A DNA stretch of 64,000 nt from VXYL01 sp963666465 (GTDB lineage Bacteria; Pseudomonadota; Gammaproteobacteria; Pseudomonadales; Azotimanducaceae): NCBI GenBank assembly GCA_963666465.1, contig OY762824.1, positions 2,604,001 through 2,668,000 on the forward strand, given 5' to 3'. Of this stretch, positions 25,559-34,868 are shown piece after piece; within the stretch, counting starts at the first letter, position 1, and every line of letters begins with the position of its first letter. Made by a program: the position numbers and the translations under genes. The notes below the pieces were generated by a model that made no database searches, was not told the DNA's origin, and was given only the letters and a program-made list of their open reading frames with translations.

Positions 25559-26686
25559 CTAGTCCAGGCGCTCCTGGAGTCGCGCCAGGGCCTCGATTCG
25601 CGCCTTGTAGCTCGGGTGGGTGAGAGTGCGCTGGCCCATGGGCATTTCGGTCAGTTCGGCCATTCTTGCCAATGCCTGGGCAAGCGGGCGGGTGTCGCCC
25701 ATCATGGTGGCGGCGACCCGGTCGGCTCGATACTCGAGGCGTGGCGAGAGGATCGCCTGCAGCGGGAGAAGGGAGACGGCTGCGCCGACGAGCAGCAGGC
25801 CGAAGCCCGCCGCCATGCGCGCGCCGCCGGCGTTCATGAGCGGGCCCGAGACGAGGATGATCCATGCCGCGAGGCAGGCCGATCCGGCGATGCCGATGAG
25901 CGTCAGCCATGCCATGTCGCGGTTCACGACATGGGCGACCTCGTGCGCTATGACGGCCTTCAGTTCGTGCGGTTCCAGGTTCCTGAGCAGTCCTCCCCCG
26001 ACCACGATCAGGTGGCCGAACATGCCGGCGGTCGCCATGGCGTTGTTCAGGTTGGTGTCGCGCACGCGGATCCTGAAGCGCGGGATTCGACCGTCCCTGC
26101 GGGCTTCGCGCAGCCACGTCCTGACTTCCGACAGCTCGTCGCCCCTGATTTCCCTTGCCTTCCGATACTCGATCCAGGGCCCGATCTGGCCCTGGTAGAT
26201 CGGCAGCCCCACGACGGGCAGCAGGACGACGAGCATGGGCCACCATGCGAAGAGGTTCAGGCCGAGAAGGACCCAAAAGCCCGCGAACATGATGGCGGTC
26301 GCCACGCCATGGATGAGATGGTTCCCGACGACGATGGGGACAGGTTGGCGATCGTCGTTGTCCCTGCGCGTCGTCCAAAGAAAGAGAGACGCCAGCACAT
26401 CCACGAGCAGGACTCGGGTCGCCAAGTACACAAGCACCCCGGACAATGCGCCCAGGACGGCGCCCCGTTGCCATCCCACAGGTGGGAGGATGGAGACGAT
26501 GACATCCAAGGCGGCAAGAAACGGTGGGGTTGCCGCGGCCAAGAGCGAGGCAAGGAACACGAGCCCGCCCATGGCCGCGGCGATGTCGAGGGAGTCCGAC
26601 CGGGTGCGCGCCGCCCTTCGCCGCAACGCCGCCAGCGCGCCGGCGGAGAGGACCGCAATCGCGACACCTGCAATCGAGTACACCAC
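25559..26686 (-). CDS. M48-family (HtpX-like) membrane metallopeptidase
   Basis: 375 residues. N-terminal membrane segments at about 3-20, 38-60, 75-95 and 120-145, then the peptidase domain with the zinc motif HEVAH (His248, Glu249, His252) and a third ligand Glu near 322 in LEYRADRVAA. A further membrane pair follows the HEVAH helix. HtpX-type enzymes degrade misfolded membrane proteins. The GTG start is 33 bases after the stop of the glycine-zipper peptide gene, so the two are likely co-transcribed. The IS1634-type element sits exactly at its stop codon. Confidence 0.9.
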   Translation of the reverse strand: MVYSIAGVAIAVLSAGALAALRRRAARTRSDSLDIAAAMGGLVFLASLLAAATPPFLAALDVIVSILPPVGWQRGAVLGALSGVLVYLATRVLLVDVLASLFLWTTRRDNDDRQPVPIVVGNHLIHGVATAIMFAGFWVLLGLNLFAWWPMLVVLLPVVGLPIYQGQIGPWIEYRKAREIRGDELSEVRTWLREARRDGRIPRFRIRVRDTNLNNAMATAGMFGHLIVVGGGLLRNLEPHELKAVIAHEVAHVVNRDMAWLTLIGIAGSACLAAWIILVSGPLMNAGGARMAAGFGLLLVGAAVSLLPLQAILSPRLEYRADRVAATMMGDTRPLAQALARMAELTEMPMGQRTLTHPSYKARIEALARLQERLD

Positions 26687-26719
26687 GACAGTGCTGCTCC
26701 CTCTACCTCCGAAGTGCGA

Positions 26720-27004
26720 TCACAGGCCGCCGATGGCCGCGCCTCCCATCGCCCCGACGGGCCCACCGAGAACGGCACCGATCTTGCCGCCGATCTTGGC
26801 TCCCAGCCACGCGGCTGCCAAGCTGCCACCGGTTGCCCCGGCAGCGGCAAGGGCATTCTGGACGTAGCCGTTGTCCGTGAACGCCGCGGCTATCCCATAC
26901 CCGAGTTCGGCGGCCGGAACCGAACCGTCCTCGGGCGCGAACGCCCCTGCGGACGTTGCCAGCCCAGCCACCACCAGAGCTCCTGCTGCAATGCGCTTCT
27001 TCAT
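26720..27004 (-). CDS. Small secreted glycine-zipper peptide precursor (bacteriocin-like)
   Basis: 94 residues. AAGGAGG lies five bases before the ATG. Signal peptide MKKRIAAGALVVAGLATS followed by AGAFA. The C-terminal half is a glycine zipper (LGAKIGGKIGAVLGGPVG, then AMGGAAIGGL) like those of pore-forming bacteriocins and some outer-membrane stress proteins. It is followed after 33 bases by the M48 peptidase gene. It shares an upstream motif with the peptide gene at 23052-23234. The function is inferred only from composition and context. Confidence 0.75.
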   Translation of the reverse strand: MKKRIAAGALVVAGLATSAGAFAPEDGSVPAAELGYGIAAAFTDNGYVQNALAAAGATGGSLAAAWLGAKIGGKIGAVLGGPVGAMGGAAIGGL

Positions 27005-27061
27005 GCTTTCCTCCTTGCTTTCGCTTGAATGAATCAGCGCGGGCATTGTGGCTGGAGCCGG

Positions 27062-27104
27062 AAGATAAAAAAGTCGGACTTTTGCCCGACTGTCGTAGGA
27101 AAAG
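27062..27104 (-). promoter_or_regulatory. Conserved upstream motif, copy B
   Basis: On the minus strand it reads TTTTCCTACGACAGTCGGGC, then AAAAGTCCGACTTTTTTATC. It aligns with 23284-23325 over about 42 bases with one gap. In this copy AGTCGG...CCGACT followed by six T could also form a terminator hairpin, but the A copy cannot form that stem, so a promoter or operator role is preferred. Confidence 0.6.
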
Positions 27105-27169
27105 GCTGAAAATCACCTGCACGGGCCGCCTTGCGCTGAAAATCCCGCCGATCGGGGCGATTTCGCGGC

Positions 27170-27643
27170 TCAATACCGCCCACCAAGCCTCGAATGATCC
27201 CAAGTGATATACCGCTCCGGTCGGAACCGCAGCACCACCCGCTTGGGCGCGGTGCCCGACACGGCCTCGCGCAGCTTGTCCCACTCGCCTTCGGCCAGTT
27301 CCCGCCCCTTGGCGTTGATGGCCGCGAGCGTGTCCTTCACCTCTTCCAGCTCGTCCACGATTTCGCAGGTGGCGTGGATCATCACGCCCTTGAGTTCGGC
27401 GTATTCCTCGCCGGTCTCCACCAGCAGCGTCGCCTTGGGATCCCTTTGCCAATTCAACACCTTCTGGCTCTTGCGGAACGTGGTGCAGACGATGGAACCA
27501 TCGTCCAGCACGGCGAACCACATGGGCATCGCGTGCGGATAGCCGCGCCGCCCGTTGGAGACGATGATGAGGGTCTTCTCGGTGTTGAGGTAGTCGCGCA
27601 CCTCGTCGGCATCGAGTTCGATCAGCTTGCGGCGGGAGGGCAT
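27170..27643 (-). CDS. Pyridoxamine 5'-phosphate oxidase-fold protein (flavin/F420-type)
   Basis: 157 residues, a single split-barrel flavin-binding domain. Typical stretches: TLIIVSNGRRGYPHAMPMWF near the N-terminus, FRKSQKVLNWQRDPKATLLVE, and C-terminal FRPERYITWDHSRL. Members are FMN- or F420-dependent oxidoreductases or heme-utilisation proteins; the substrate is unknown. The ATG at 27643 is chosen because the upstream extension is of low-complexity Arg/Gln type. It lies downstream of the CaiB-type gene on the same strand. Confidence 0.85.
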   Translation of the reverse strand: MPSRRKLIELDADEVRDYLNTEKTLIIVSNGRRGYPHAMPMWFAVLDDGSIVCTTFRKSQKVLNWQRDPKATLLVETGEEYAELKGVMIHATCEIVDELEEVKDTLAAINAKGRELAEGEWDKLREAVSGTAPKRVVLRFRPERYITWDHSRLGGRY

Positions 27644-27761
27644 CGCGCTCGTCCTTGCGGCTTCGACAAAGCCGGGCAAAATACCTGCAAGCGGCTGATT
27701 TTGAAAGGGCCGCACGGCCCGTTGCAAGCGAACGCGCGAACGGAGGGTTCGTTGGCGTCGC

Positions 27762-28910
27762 TCAGCACCGCTGCGTCGCGCCTTGTACAGCCCATGGGGA
27801 GAATTCTGCTCGGATGGCCTTGTCGTGCTCGCCCAGGGTTGGGAGGCGGGTGCGCGGTTCGTCCCTTGCGGCATCGGGGTGTGCCGGCAGCCGCACCGGG
27901 CCCGTCTCGCTGTCGATGGTCCAGCGTCGCAAGGCGGCATGCTCCGAAAGCCCCGCCACGTCGTTCACCGTGCCGTAGGCAATGCGGGCCGCGCGCAGCC
28001 GCGCCTCCATTTCCTTGCGGGTGAAGCGCGAGAAGCAGGACTGCACCATGCCGTCCACCTCGGCTCGACGCTCGGTGCGGGCGCTGTTGCCGGCATAGCG
28101 GAGGTCGCTGGCAACGTCTGGCCTTTCCATCACTTCGCCCGCGAGCGCCACCCATTCGCGTTCGTTTTGGATGGAGATGACGAGTGTGGCACCGTCGGAG
28201 GTCTGGAAGCCGCCGTAAGGGGTGATGTTGGGATGCGCGAGGCCCACCCGCTGCGGCGCGTTGTCGGCGTAGTCGTAGTGCAGCAGCGGCACGGTCATCA
28301 TTTCCGCCATCACGTCGAACAGCGATAGCTTGATGGCGGAGCCCTTGCCGGTACGTTCCCGCAGCGCGAGCGCTTCGTTGATGGCGAGGGCCGCCGCCAT
28401 GCCGGAGGCGAAGTCGCAAACGGAAACACCCACGCGGCCGAACTCCCCCGGTGCGCCGGAGATGGAGACGAGGCCGGATTCCGCCTGCACCAGCAGGTCG
28501 TATGCCTTCATGTCGGCATAGGTGCCATTCTCGCCATAGCCGGAGATGTCGCAGGTGACCAGGCGCGGGAAACGCTCGCGAAGTTGATCGCTGCCAAGGC
28601 CAGCCCTCGCCGCCGCGCCCACGGCAAGGTTCTGCACGAAGACATCGGCCTTGCCAAGAATGCGCAGCAAAAGGTCGCGGTCCGCGGCGTCCTTGATGTT
28701 CACAGTGAGGGATTCCTTGCCCCGGTTGGCCCAAGCGAAATAGGTGGACTGGCCGTTGGCGGCGGTGTCGTAGTCCCGGGCGAAGTCCCCTTCCGGGCGC
28801 TCGAGCTTGATGATGCGGGCGCCGGCATCGGCAAGGCGACACGTGGCGAGCGGCGCCGCCACCGCCTGCTCGAGGGCGACCACCAGCACTCCGTCTAAAG
28901 GGCGCGGCAT
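27762..28910 (-). CDS. CaiB/BaiF-family CoA transferase
   Basis: 382 residues, family III CoA transferase. It starts MPRPLDGVLVVALEQAVAAP, followed by the CoA-binding region KLERPEGDFARDYD and NRGKESLTVNIK. The catalytic Asp is in AYDLLVQAESGL, and the linker RVGVSVCDFASGMAAALAI is also conserved. It transfers CoA between carboxylic acids, probably in degradation of a xenobiotic or carnitine-like acid. The ATG at 28910 matches the family start; an upstream extension would read through a 9-bp tandem repeat. Confidence 0.93.
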   Translation of the reverse strand: MPRPLDGVLVVALEQAVAAPLATCRLADAGARIIKLERPEGDFARDYDTAANGQSTYFAWANRGKESLTVNIKDAADRDLLLRILGKADVFVQNLAVGAAARAGLGSDQLRERFPRLVTCDISGYGENGTYADMKAYDLLVQAESGLVSISGAPGEFGRVGVSVCDFASGMAAALAINEALALRERTGKGSAIKLSLFDVMAEMMTVPLLHYDYADNAPQRVGLAHPNITPYGGFQTSDGATLVISIQNEREWVALAGEVMERPDVASDLRYAGNSARTERRAEVDGMVQSCFSRFTRKEMEARLRAARIAYGTVNDVAGLSEHAALRRWTIDSETGPVRLPAHPDAARDEPRTRLPTLGEHDKAIRAEFSPWAVQGATQRC

Positions 28911-28972
28911 ATGCGGGCTCCCTTGGGCAAAGGCGCGGATTGTAAAGGGCAGGGTCGTTCCAAGGCGGGCGA

Positions 28973-29008
28973 CGCATTTGTCGCATTTGTCGCATTTGTC
29001 GCACTTGG
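28973..29008. repeat. 9-bp tandem repeat CGCATTTGT
   Basis: Four units, the last imperfect (CGCACTTGG), in the leader of the CaiB-type gene. A short VNTR between that gene and the IS1380-type element. Confidence 0.85.
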
Positions 29009-29069
29009 GAGTGCCTGCTGCGGAGAAACGCATGGCGGCGCGCTCCTCGTGTGGCGAAGGCTAGGAATC

Positions 29070-30711
29070 CCTGATCCCCGGATAAGGATTTTGTGGGTTT
29101 GTCGGAGAATCCCGGCGCACAAGGCGGGTATGGGAAAATGGCGGGGTAGCCGGAGAGCACCTGCGAGGTGAAGCTTGCGCAAGCGGAAGATCCGTCCTCC
29201 GAAGGTCGAGATGGACTTCACGGACCTGAACCTGACCGCCTGCGGCGGTTCCTCGATTCTCGCCCAGACGGCCCGGCGGCACGGTCTGTTCGAGCTGCTC
29301 GACAAAGCGGTGCGGGTAAAGGTGCGCAACCGCGGCGCGACGGACGCGGAGACGCTGTGGGCGATGATCGCCAGCCTGGCGCGGGGCGACGGCGCGCTGT
29401 CGGATCTCGACGCGCTGCGCGCGGACGCTGCTCGGGCTGCGCAACGTTCCGGAGTCGCGGCGTGCCGGCGAGTGGCTGGCGCGGCTGCGCCCGGTCGACG
29501 TCAAGGGTCTGTGGGAGGCGGCGCGGCGGTTCGCCGAGCGGGTGGCTCCGCTGGTCGTGGCGCGCGAGGTGGAGACGAGGGGCTGCGTTCCGGTGTTCCT
29601 CGACGCCACCGGGATCGAGGTGGACGGTGCGCTGTTCGAGCGGGCGCGCAGGGACTGGGAGGGCCGGCGCGGCCACTGGCTGCACGCGGTGTTCCTGGGC
29701 GGGCTGTGGTCGGCGGGGCAGCTGTGTCCCGGCGGCGGGCGGGTGACGCTGAACTGGCGGACACTGCTGGAGTGGACGGCCGGGATGGTGCCGGCGGGGA
29801 CGCCGGCCTGGCTGCGCGCGGACAACGCCTGCTGCAAGGGGGACCTGGTTCGGCTCTGCGCCAAGAACGGCTGGGACTGCTCGATCAGCGTGACGAACGA
29901 CCGGTGGCGGGCGCCGGCGCTGGAGCAGCTCGAAGGGCTGCCCGACGGCGTCTGGACGGACATCGGCATGGAGGAGGCGGTCTTCGCGACGCACCGCCCG
30001 GCCGGGTGGGACGCGGAGCAGCACTGCGTGGTGGTGCGGCGGCGCGCGGAGAACGGCCAGGGCCTTCTGGTTCCGCACCACACGGTGATCCTGGTGTCGC
30101 GCGACGACCTGCCGCTCGACGAGCTGGTGCGGCGGCACCGCGGCAAGCAGGGGTCTGCCCTGGCGGGCAGGTTGGAGAACGCCTTCAAGGGGCCGCTCAC
30201 CGACCTGGGCCTGCACCACCCGCCGTGCCGCGGCTGCCGTGCCAACCAGGCGTTCCACGCGCTCGGCTGGATTGCCCAGGCGCTGCTGCGGGCGGTGCAG
30301 TTCACGGCGCTGCCGAAGCGGGCGCGCAGGCACGGCCTGCGGCCGGTGATCCGGCACGTGATGCGCACCGCGGCGTACATGGTGCGCACGGTACGCCGCC
30401 TGGGCGTGCGCTTCGCCAGGACCAACTTCCACCTCGACTGGCTGTACGAGGCGATGGCGAGCCTGGAGGCCCGCGCCCCGCCGACCGCGCTGGCGGCCTG
30501 ACCGATCCCCGCTGGTTCGACGCCGCCCCGGCGGAGACGCGCTCGCCCGCGAGCCGGCAACCGGCGCTGGGAAGCCCGCATGCAGGCCTGTCCACAGCCG
30601 TTCCTGCCGCGACGACGGCGTCGGCGCGGTGCCGGGAGCGTCTCTTCCGGAGGCAAAGACCCCTCAACCCGGCCAATCCTCTACCGCCGCACCGTTAACA
30701 GGGGATCGGGG
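29070..30711 (+). mobile_element. IS1380-type insertion sequence
   Basis: About 1.64 kb. Imperfect terminal inverted repeats CCTGATCCCC (left) and CCCGATCCCC (right end, complemented). The 8-bp direct repeat TAGGAATC lies on both outer flanks (29062-29069 and 30712-30719). It carries one frameshifted transposase gene. Confidence 0.8.
29175..30501 (+). pseudogene. IS1380-family transposase, frameshifted
   Basis: The N-terminal frame (TTG at 29175, preceded by GAGGTG) encodes KVEMDFTDLNLTACGGSSIL and continues to LSDLDALRADA near 29430. A second frame then continues with LLGLRNVPESRRAGEWLARL to the end at 30501. The DDE residues are in the second frame: Asp in VFLDATGIEV, Asp in LRADNACCKG, and Glu in LENAFKGPLTD. 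A one- or two-base change near 29430 breaks the gene, so this copy is probably inactive. Confidence 0.9.
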
Positions 30712-30822
30712 TAGGAATCCGCCATATACATCCACCGGCGAGGGCGGGATAATGGCTCGTTTGCGCATCGTGTGCGCCTTAAGCGGTGCGCCGGGCGGAA
30801 CAGGGTCTTAAGCGGAGGACGA

Positions 30823-31764
30823 GTGACAGACATCGCGCAACTTACCGAGTCGGTGGAAACCCTCAAGGTCAGCTTCGAGGATCACCGCTACATTTGCAGC
30901 AACCAGATCGCCACGGCGGTTTATCTCGCCTTTCACCTCCGCAAGCCCGTCTTGATCGAAGGCCCGCCCGGCGTCGGCAAGACAGAACTCGCCAAGACCA
31001 CCTCGGAACTCTTCGCGCTGCCGCTCATCCGCCTGCAATGCTACGAGGGCCTCGACGAGGCCAAGGCGATCTACGAGTGGAAGTACGGCAAGCAGCTCCT
31101 CTACACGCAGGTGCTGAAGGAAACCCTCGACGAGGTGCTGCAGGGCGCCCAGGGCTTCGCCGAATCCGTCACCCGACTGCACGAGTTCGGCGACATCTTC
31201 TTCTCCGAGGAATTCCTTGAACCTCGCCCGCTCCTGAAGGCGCTGCAGCAAGAGGAAGGCTGCGTGCTGCTCATCGACGAGGTGGACAAGTCCGACCACG
31301 AGTTCGAGTCGCTCCTGCTGGAGATCCTCTCCGATTTCCAGGTCTCGATCCCCGAGATCGGCACCGTCAAGGCACACCGCGACCCGCCCATCGTCTTCCT
31401 CACCAGCAACAACACCCGCGAGATTTCCGACGCCCTGAAGCGTCGCTGCCTGCACCTGTACATCCCGTTCCCGGATGCCGACCTCGAGCAGCGCATCATC
31501 CACGCCCGCGTGCCGGAGATTCCACCGGAACTCAGGCGCCAGCTCGTCACCTTCATCCAGGATTTGCGCGAGCTGGATCTGAAGAAGGTGCCCGCCATCT
31601 CCGAGACCATCGACTGGGCACGCACGCTCCTGCTGCTGCACACCGAGACGCTGGATCCGGAGCTCGTGCGGGAGACCCTGAACGTCATCCTCAAGTTCCA
31701 GGAAGACATCGAGAACGTGGACGCAGAGATCACCGCCCTCACCAGCAAGGCCGTGAAGGCGTAA
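30823..31764 (+). CDS. MoxR-family AAA+ ATPase
   Basis: 313 residues from a GTG with GGAGG four bases upstream. Walker A GPPGVGKT (47-54), Walker B LLIDEVDK (Asp152, Glu153), sensor region FLTSNNTREISDALKRRC, typical of the MoxR/CoxD group. MoxR ATPases work with VWA-domain proteins as metal-insertion or maturation chaperones. The VWA gene follows after 28 bases, so they form a classic MoxR-VWA pair. The target enzyme is not in the window. Confidence 0.95.
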   Translation: MTDIAQLTESVETLKVSFEDHRYICSNQIATAVYLAFHLRKPVLIEGPPGVGKTELAKTTSELFALPLIRLQCYEGLDEAKAIYEWKYGKQLLYTQVLKETLDEVLQGAQGFAESVTRLHEFGDIFFSEEFLEPRPLLKALQQEEGCVLLIDEVDKSDHEFESLLLEILSDFQVSIPEIGTVKAHRDPPIVFLTSNNTREISDALKRRCLHLYIPFPDADLEQRIIHARVPEIPPELRRQLVTFIQDLRELDLKKVPAISETIDWARTLLLLHTETLDPELVRETLNVILKFQEDIENVDAEITALTSKAVKA

Positions 31765-31792
31765 GGCGAGGCCGAGGGACGGCCGGCAAGGG

Positions 31793-33262
31793 ATGGATCG
31801 AACGCTCACCAGCTTCATCGCGGCGCTGCGCAACGCGGAGGTGCGCATCTCGCCCGCCGAGACGCTCGACGCCATGAGCGCCCTTGAGCTGGTGGGCTAC
31901 CGGGACCGCGAATTCCTCAAGAACACCCTCGCTCTGGTTCTGCCCAAGACGCCGGACGAGAAGGAAACCTTCAGCGAGACATTCGACTCGTTCTTCTCCT
32001 TCGACGACGTGAGCGGCACCGCGGTGCCGGCGGAAGCCACAGAGGAAGGCGAAGGCGGTGGCGGTTCCGGTGAAGGTGGCGAAGGCCAGGGCGAGGGCAG
32101 CGCCGGCGGCGGTGGCGGCAAGGGACGCAAGAAGAAGGGCAAGTTCGCCGCCGAGGAGGAAGAGGAGGAGGACCTCGGCCACGGCGAGACCAGTGATCCG
32201 CAGTCGGTGCTCGGCAGGCTCCTCATGCAGGACAGCACCGTGGAGCTCACCATGCGCATGGCCGATGCGGCCAAGGCGGTGGCGCTCGAAGAGATTCAGG
32301 TCTTCACCCAGAAGGGCCTCTACACCCGCAAGATCATGGAGGAGATGGGCCTCACGGAGCTGCAGCAGGAGATCGGTGCCGCCAAGCAGAGCCGCCGCGT
32401 GCCGGATCGCCGCATGGCGCAAGAGCTCGGCAAGCGCCGCGACGCCCTGCGAGAACAGGTGCGCGACTATGTGGAGCGCCAGTTCCTGCTCCACGCCGAT
32501 GCCACCGGGCGGCGCCTGCGCGAGGAACTCCTGCGCAAGGTGAAGCTCTCCAACGTGGAGCACCGCAACTTCCGACTGATTCAGGAAGTGGTGTTCCGCA
32601 TGGCGAAGAAGCTCGTCGCGATGCATTCGAGGCGACGCAAGGTGTTCCGGCGCGGCCAGCTCAACGTGCCGCGCACCCTGCGCCACAACATGAGCTACGA
32701 CGGCGCCATCTTCGACCTGCACTGGAAGTCGGTGAAGGTGGATCGGCCCAAGGTGTTCGCCATCTGCGACGTTTCGGGCTCCGTCGCCAACTACGCCCGC
32801 TTCATGCTGATGTTCCTCTATAGCCTCGACGAGGTGATGCCGAAGGTGCGCTCGTTCGCCTTCTCCTCGGACCTTGCCGAGGTGACGGACCTGTTCGAGC
32901 GCAACCACATCGAGGACGCCATCGCCAAGACCCTGCGCGACTACAGCGGCGGCTCCACCGACTACGGCCAAGCCTTTGCCGACTTCCGCAAGCACTGCAT
33001 GGACGACGTGGACGGCCGCACCACCATCATCATCCTGGGCGATGCCCGCAACAACTACGGCGACCCCCGCACCGACATCCTCAAGGAGATGTACGACCGC
33101 TCCAAGCGCGTGCTCTGGCTAAACCCCGAACCCCGCGCCACCTGGAACATGGGCGATGCCGAAATGCGCAAGTACACGGCCTACGTGCACCAGGCGGAGG
33201 AATGCAACTCCCTGATGCACCTCGAACGGGTGGTCGGCAACCTGCTGAGGACGGTCGCTTAA
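31793..33262 (+). CDS. VWA-domain protein, CoxE-like
   Basis: 489 residues. The N-terminal half includes a Gly/Glu-rich low-complexity linker (about residues 85-135) and a helical region. The C-terminal VWA domain has the MIDAS motif DVSGS at Asp326, with further metal residues in YSGGSTDYGQAF and ILGDARNNY. CoxE proteins partner with MoxR/CoxD ATPases in maturation of metalloenzymes such as CO dehydrogenase. It forms an operon with the preceding MoxR gene. The low-complexity linker is encoded by GAGGAGGAAGAGGAGG-type DNA. Confidence 0.93.
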   Translation: MDRTLTSFIAALRNAEVRISPAETLDAMSALELVGYRDREFLKNTLALVLPKTPDEKETFSETFDSFFSFDDVSGTAVPAEATEEGEGGGGSGEGGEGQGEGSAGGGGGKGRKKKGKFAAEEEEEEDLGHGETSDPQSVLGRLLMQDSTVELTMRMADAAKAVALEEIQVFTQKGLYTRKIMEEMGLTELQQEIGAAKQSRRVPDRRMAQELGKRRDALREQVRDYVERQFLLHADATGRRLREELLRKVKLSNVEHRNFRLIQEVVFRMAKKLVAMHSRRRKVFRRGQLNVPRTLRHNMSYDGAIFDLHWKSVKVDRPKVFAICDVSGSVANYARFMLMFLYSLDEVMPKVRSFAFSSDLAEVTDLFERNHIEDAIAKTLRDYSGGSTDYGQAFADFRKHCMDDVDGRTTIIILGDARNNYGDPRTDILKEMYDRSKRVLWLNPEPRATWNMGDAEMRKYTAYVHQAEECNSLMHLERVVGNLLRTVA

Positions 33263-33361
33263 GGCCCGCATCCAAGCCCTTCCGACGAGCGGTTCCTTCG
33301 AGGGCCCCTCCCAAAAGGAAAGCCAACCGGCGATCGGCTGCCCAGAGGGTGGACTTTGCCG

Positions 33362-34585
33362 TCAGTAAGGTCTCGCGTCCAACGTGCGACTGCCGCGCAG
33401 CGGCTCGCAGGTCCATTGCGAGTTGACCTCCGTGCCGTCAAAGACCAAGTTGCGGCACTGGGTGGCTTCGTCGATGAAGCGGCATTGCAGGCTCTTGAAA
33501 TAGAAGCTCCAGGTACTGCCCTCGTCAGACTCAAGGCGGCAGGCGACCCGATGTTGGTCGTTGCCGTATCGGGCGCTGTAGTCGGCGACGATGGCCTGCA
33601 CCACATCCGGCGTGTAGCGATCCGGCAGTCGCGCCATCGAGTCCTTGAAGTAGCGGCTGATGGAGCCGGCGGTTCGAGGCTCTGCCGCCACCCCGAGCCA
33701 GCCGATGCCCGCTTCGAGGTCCGGTGCCACACCACCGCGGCCGTTCAGGTAGATATCCGCCGCCGACGCCTGCGCCCACTTGAAGCCACGTCGGGCGGCT
33801 GCAACGAGAAACGGCAGGGCTTCCTTGTACCTGCCTTCGTTGTATAGCGCCGAGCCGCGGTTTGCGGCGTCATAGATTTCGGCAATGAACTGTCCGGACG
33901 GCACCTCCCCAATCTCAGGCGCTGGCGTGTCGATGATGGGCGCGGTTACCACCACCTCCTCGACATCGCTGTGGGGCCTCTGCCGCTGCTCGAAGAGAGG
34001 ATCCGGTTCGGGATCGTCGCGAAAGCGGCAGCCGACGTCCTGCACCACGTTCCCGAACACGCGGCATTCAACTCTGTGCTGGGCATGGCCATAGCGTGCC
34101 CGGAACTCTTCCACGACCCGCTCGGCGTTGCCTTCGTGCGCGTCCGGCAATTGCGCCCGGACACTCTCGAAGTAGCCGGCGATGCGACGCGAGGTCGCCG
34201 GCGCCGCAGCGACGCCGAGCCAGCCGATGCCCACCAGCACATTGCGTTCGACGCCGCCGCGACCGTGCAGATAGATGTCGCCCGCCGAAGCCTGCGCCAG
34301 CTTGAAGCCGCGCTCCGCGGCGGCGAGGAGGTAGGGAAGCGCCTCGGCGTAGCGTCGCTCGTCGTAGAGGCGTCCACCGTGACGCGCGGCGGCGTAGATC
34401 TCGGCCATGAATGCCGGCGAAGGCGCCTCGTTCGGCGCCGGTCGTGGCGCGGCACCAAGCACCGGCGGATCGGCTTCGTCGCCGGCGCCGGATGCCGAAC
34501 CGGGCTCTTGTGCGGACGCAACGCCTGATCCAAGGCCAAGGCCAAGCACCAGGGCGGGCAGAATGTGGGCAAGCAGGCGGCGCAT
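33362..34585 (-). CDS. Secreted Sel1-repeat (TPR-like) protein with internal duplication
   Basis: 407 residues. Signal peptide MRRLLAHILPALVLGLGLG, cleaved after ASA near residue 26. Two homologous halves follow, each with a Sel1-like pair: FMAEIYAAARHGGRLYDERR with LLAAAERGFKLAQASAGDIY, and FIAEIYDAANRGSALYNEGR with LVAAARRGFKWAQASAADIY. Each half ends with a Cys-containing segment (QHRVECRVFG and QHRVACRLES). The product is probably periplasmic and a protein-protein interaction module. The start at 34585 gives a clean signal peptide. It is convergent with the VWA gene. Confidence 0.85.
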   Translation of the reverse strand: MRRLLAHILPALVLGLGLGSGVASAQEPGSASGAGDEADPPVLGAAPRPAPNEAPSPAFMAEIYAAARHGGRLYDERRYAEALPYLLAAAERGFKLAQASAGDIYLHGRGGVERNVLVGIGWLGVAAAPATSRRIAGYFESVRAQLPDAHEGNAERVVEEFRARYGHAQHRVECRVFGNVVQDVGCRFRDDPEPDPLFEQRQRPHSDVEEVVVTAPIIDTPAPEIGEVPSGQFIAEIYDAANRGSALYNEGRYKEALPFLVAAARRGFKWAQASAADIYLNGRGGVAPDLEAGIGWLGVAAEPRTAGSISRYFKDSMARLPDRYTPDVVQAIVADYSARYGNDQHRVACRLESDEGSTWSFYFKSLQCRFIDEATQCRNLVFDGTEVNSQWTCEPLRGSRTLDARPY

Positions 34586-34868
34586 GGATCTTGTTCTCGG
34601 GTGGCTGACAGCGAGAGAGTTGGATTCGGGACATCGGGCCCGTGCAGGCAATCGATGGATTGTCCCACCACGTCGCGCCGCAAGGAACCCCGTAGGTGGC
34701 AGCTTGGTTCTCAGTGCGCCTGTCACACGGCACCTTGGGCGCCGTGGGCGGGTGGTGAAGGAGTCAGGTGGCCGCGCCGAGTCATGCGGAGCCCAAGCCC
34801 ATGTGCCGGCACGAGAGCATGGCAGACGCCGCTGTATGATCGAGCGTCCCTCGCCTGGAGTGCCATTC

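Noticed and set aside
27062..27104. Rho-independent terminator upstream of peptide B
   Set aside because: A stem with six T can be drawn in copy B, but copy A conserves the bases without the stem, so selection seems to act on sequence.
28911..29033. N-terminal extension of the CaiB-type protein with CDK repeats
   Set aside because: The extension is the translated 9-bp tandem repeat; the family start is at 28910.
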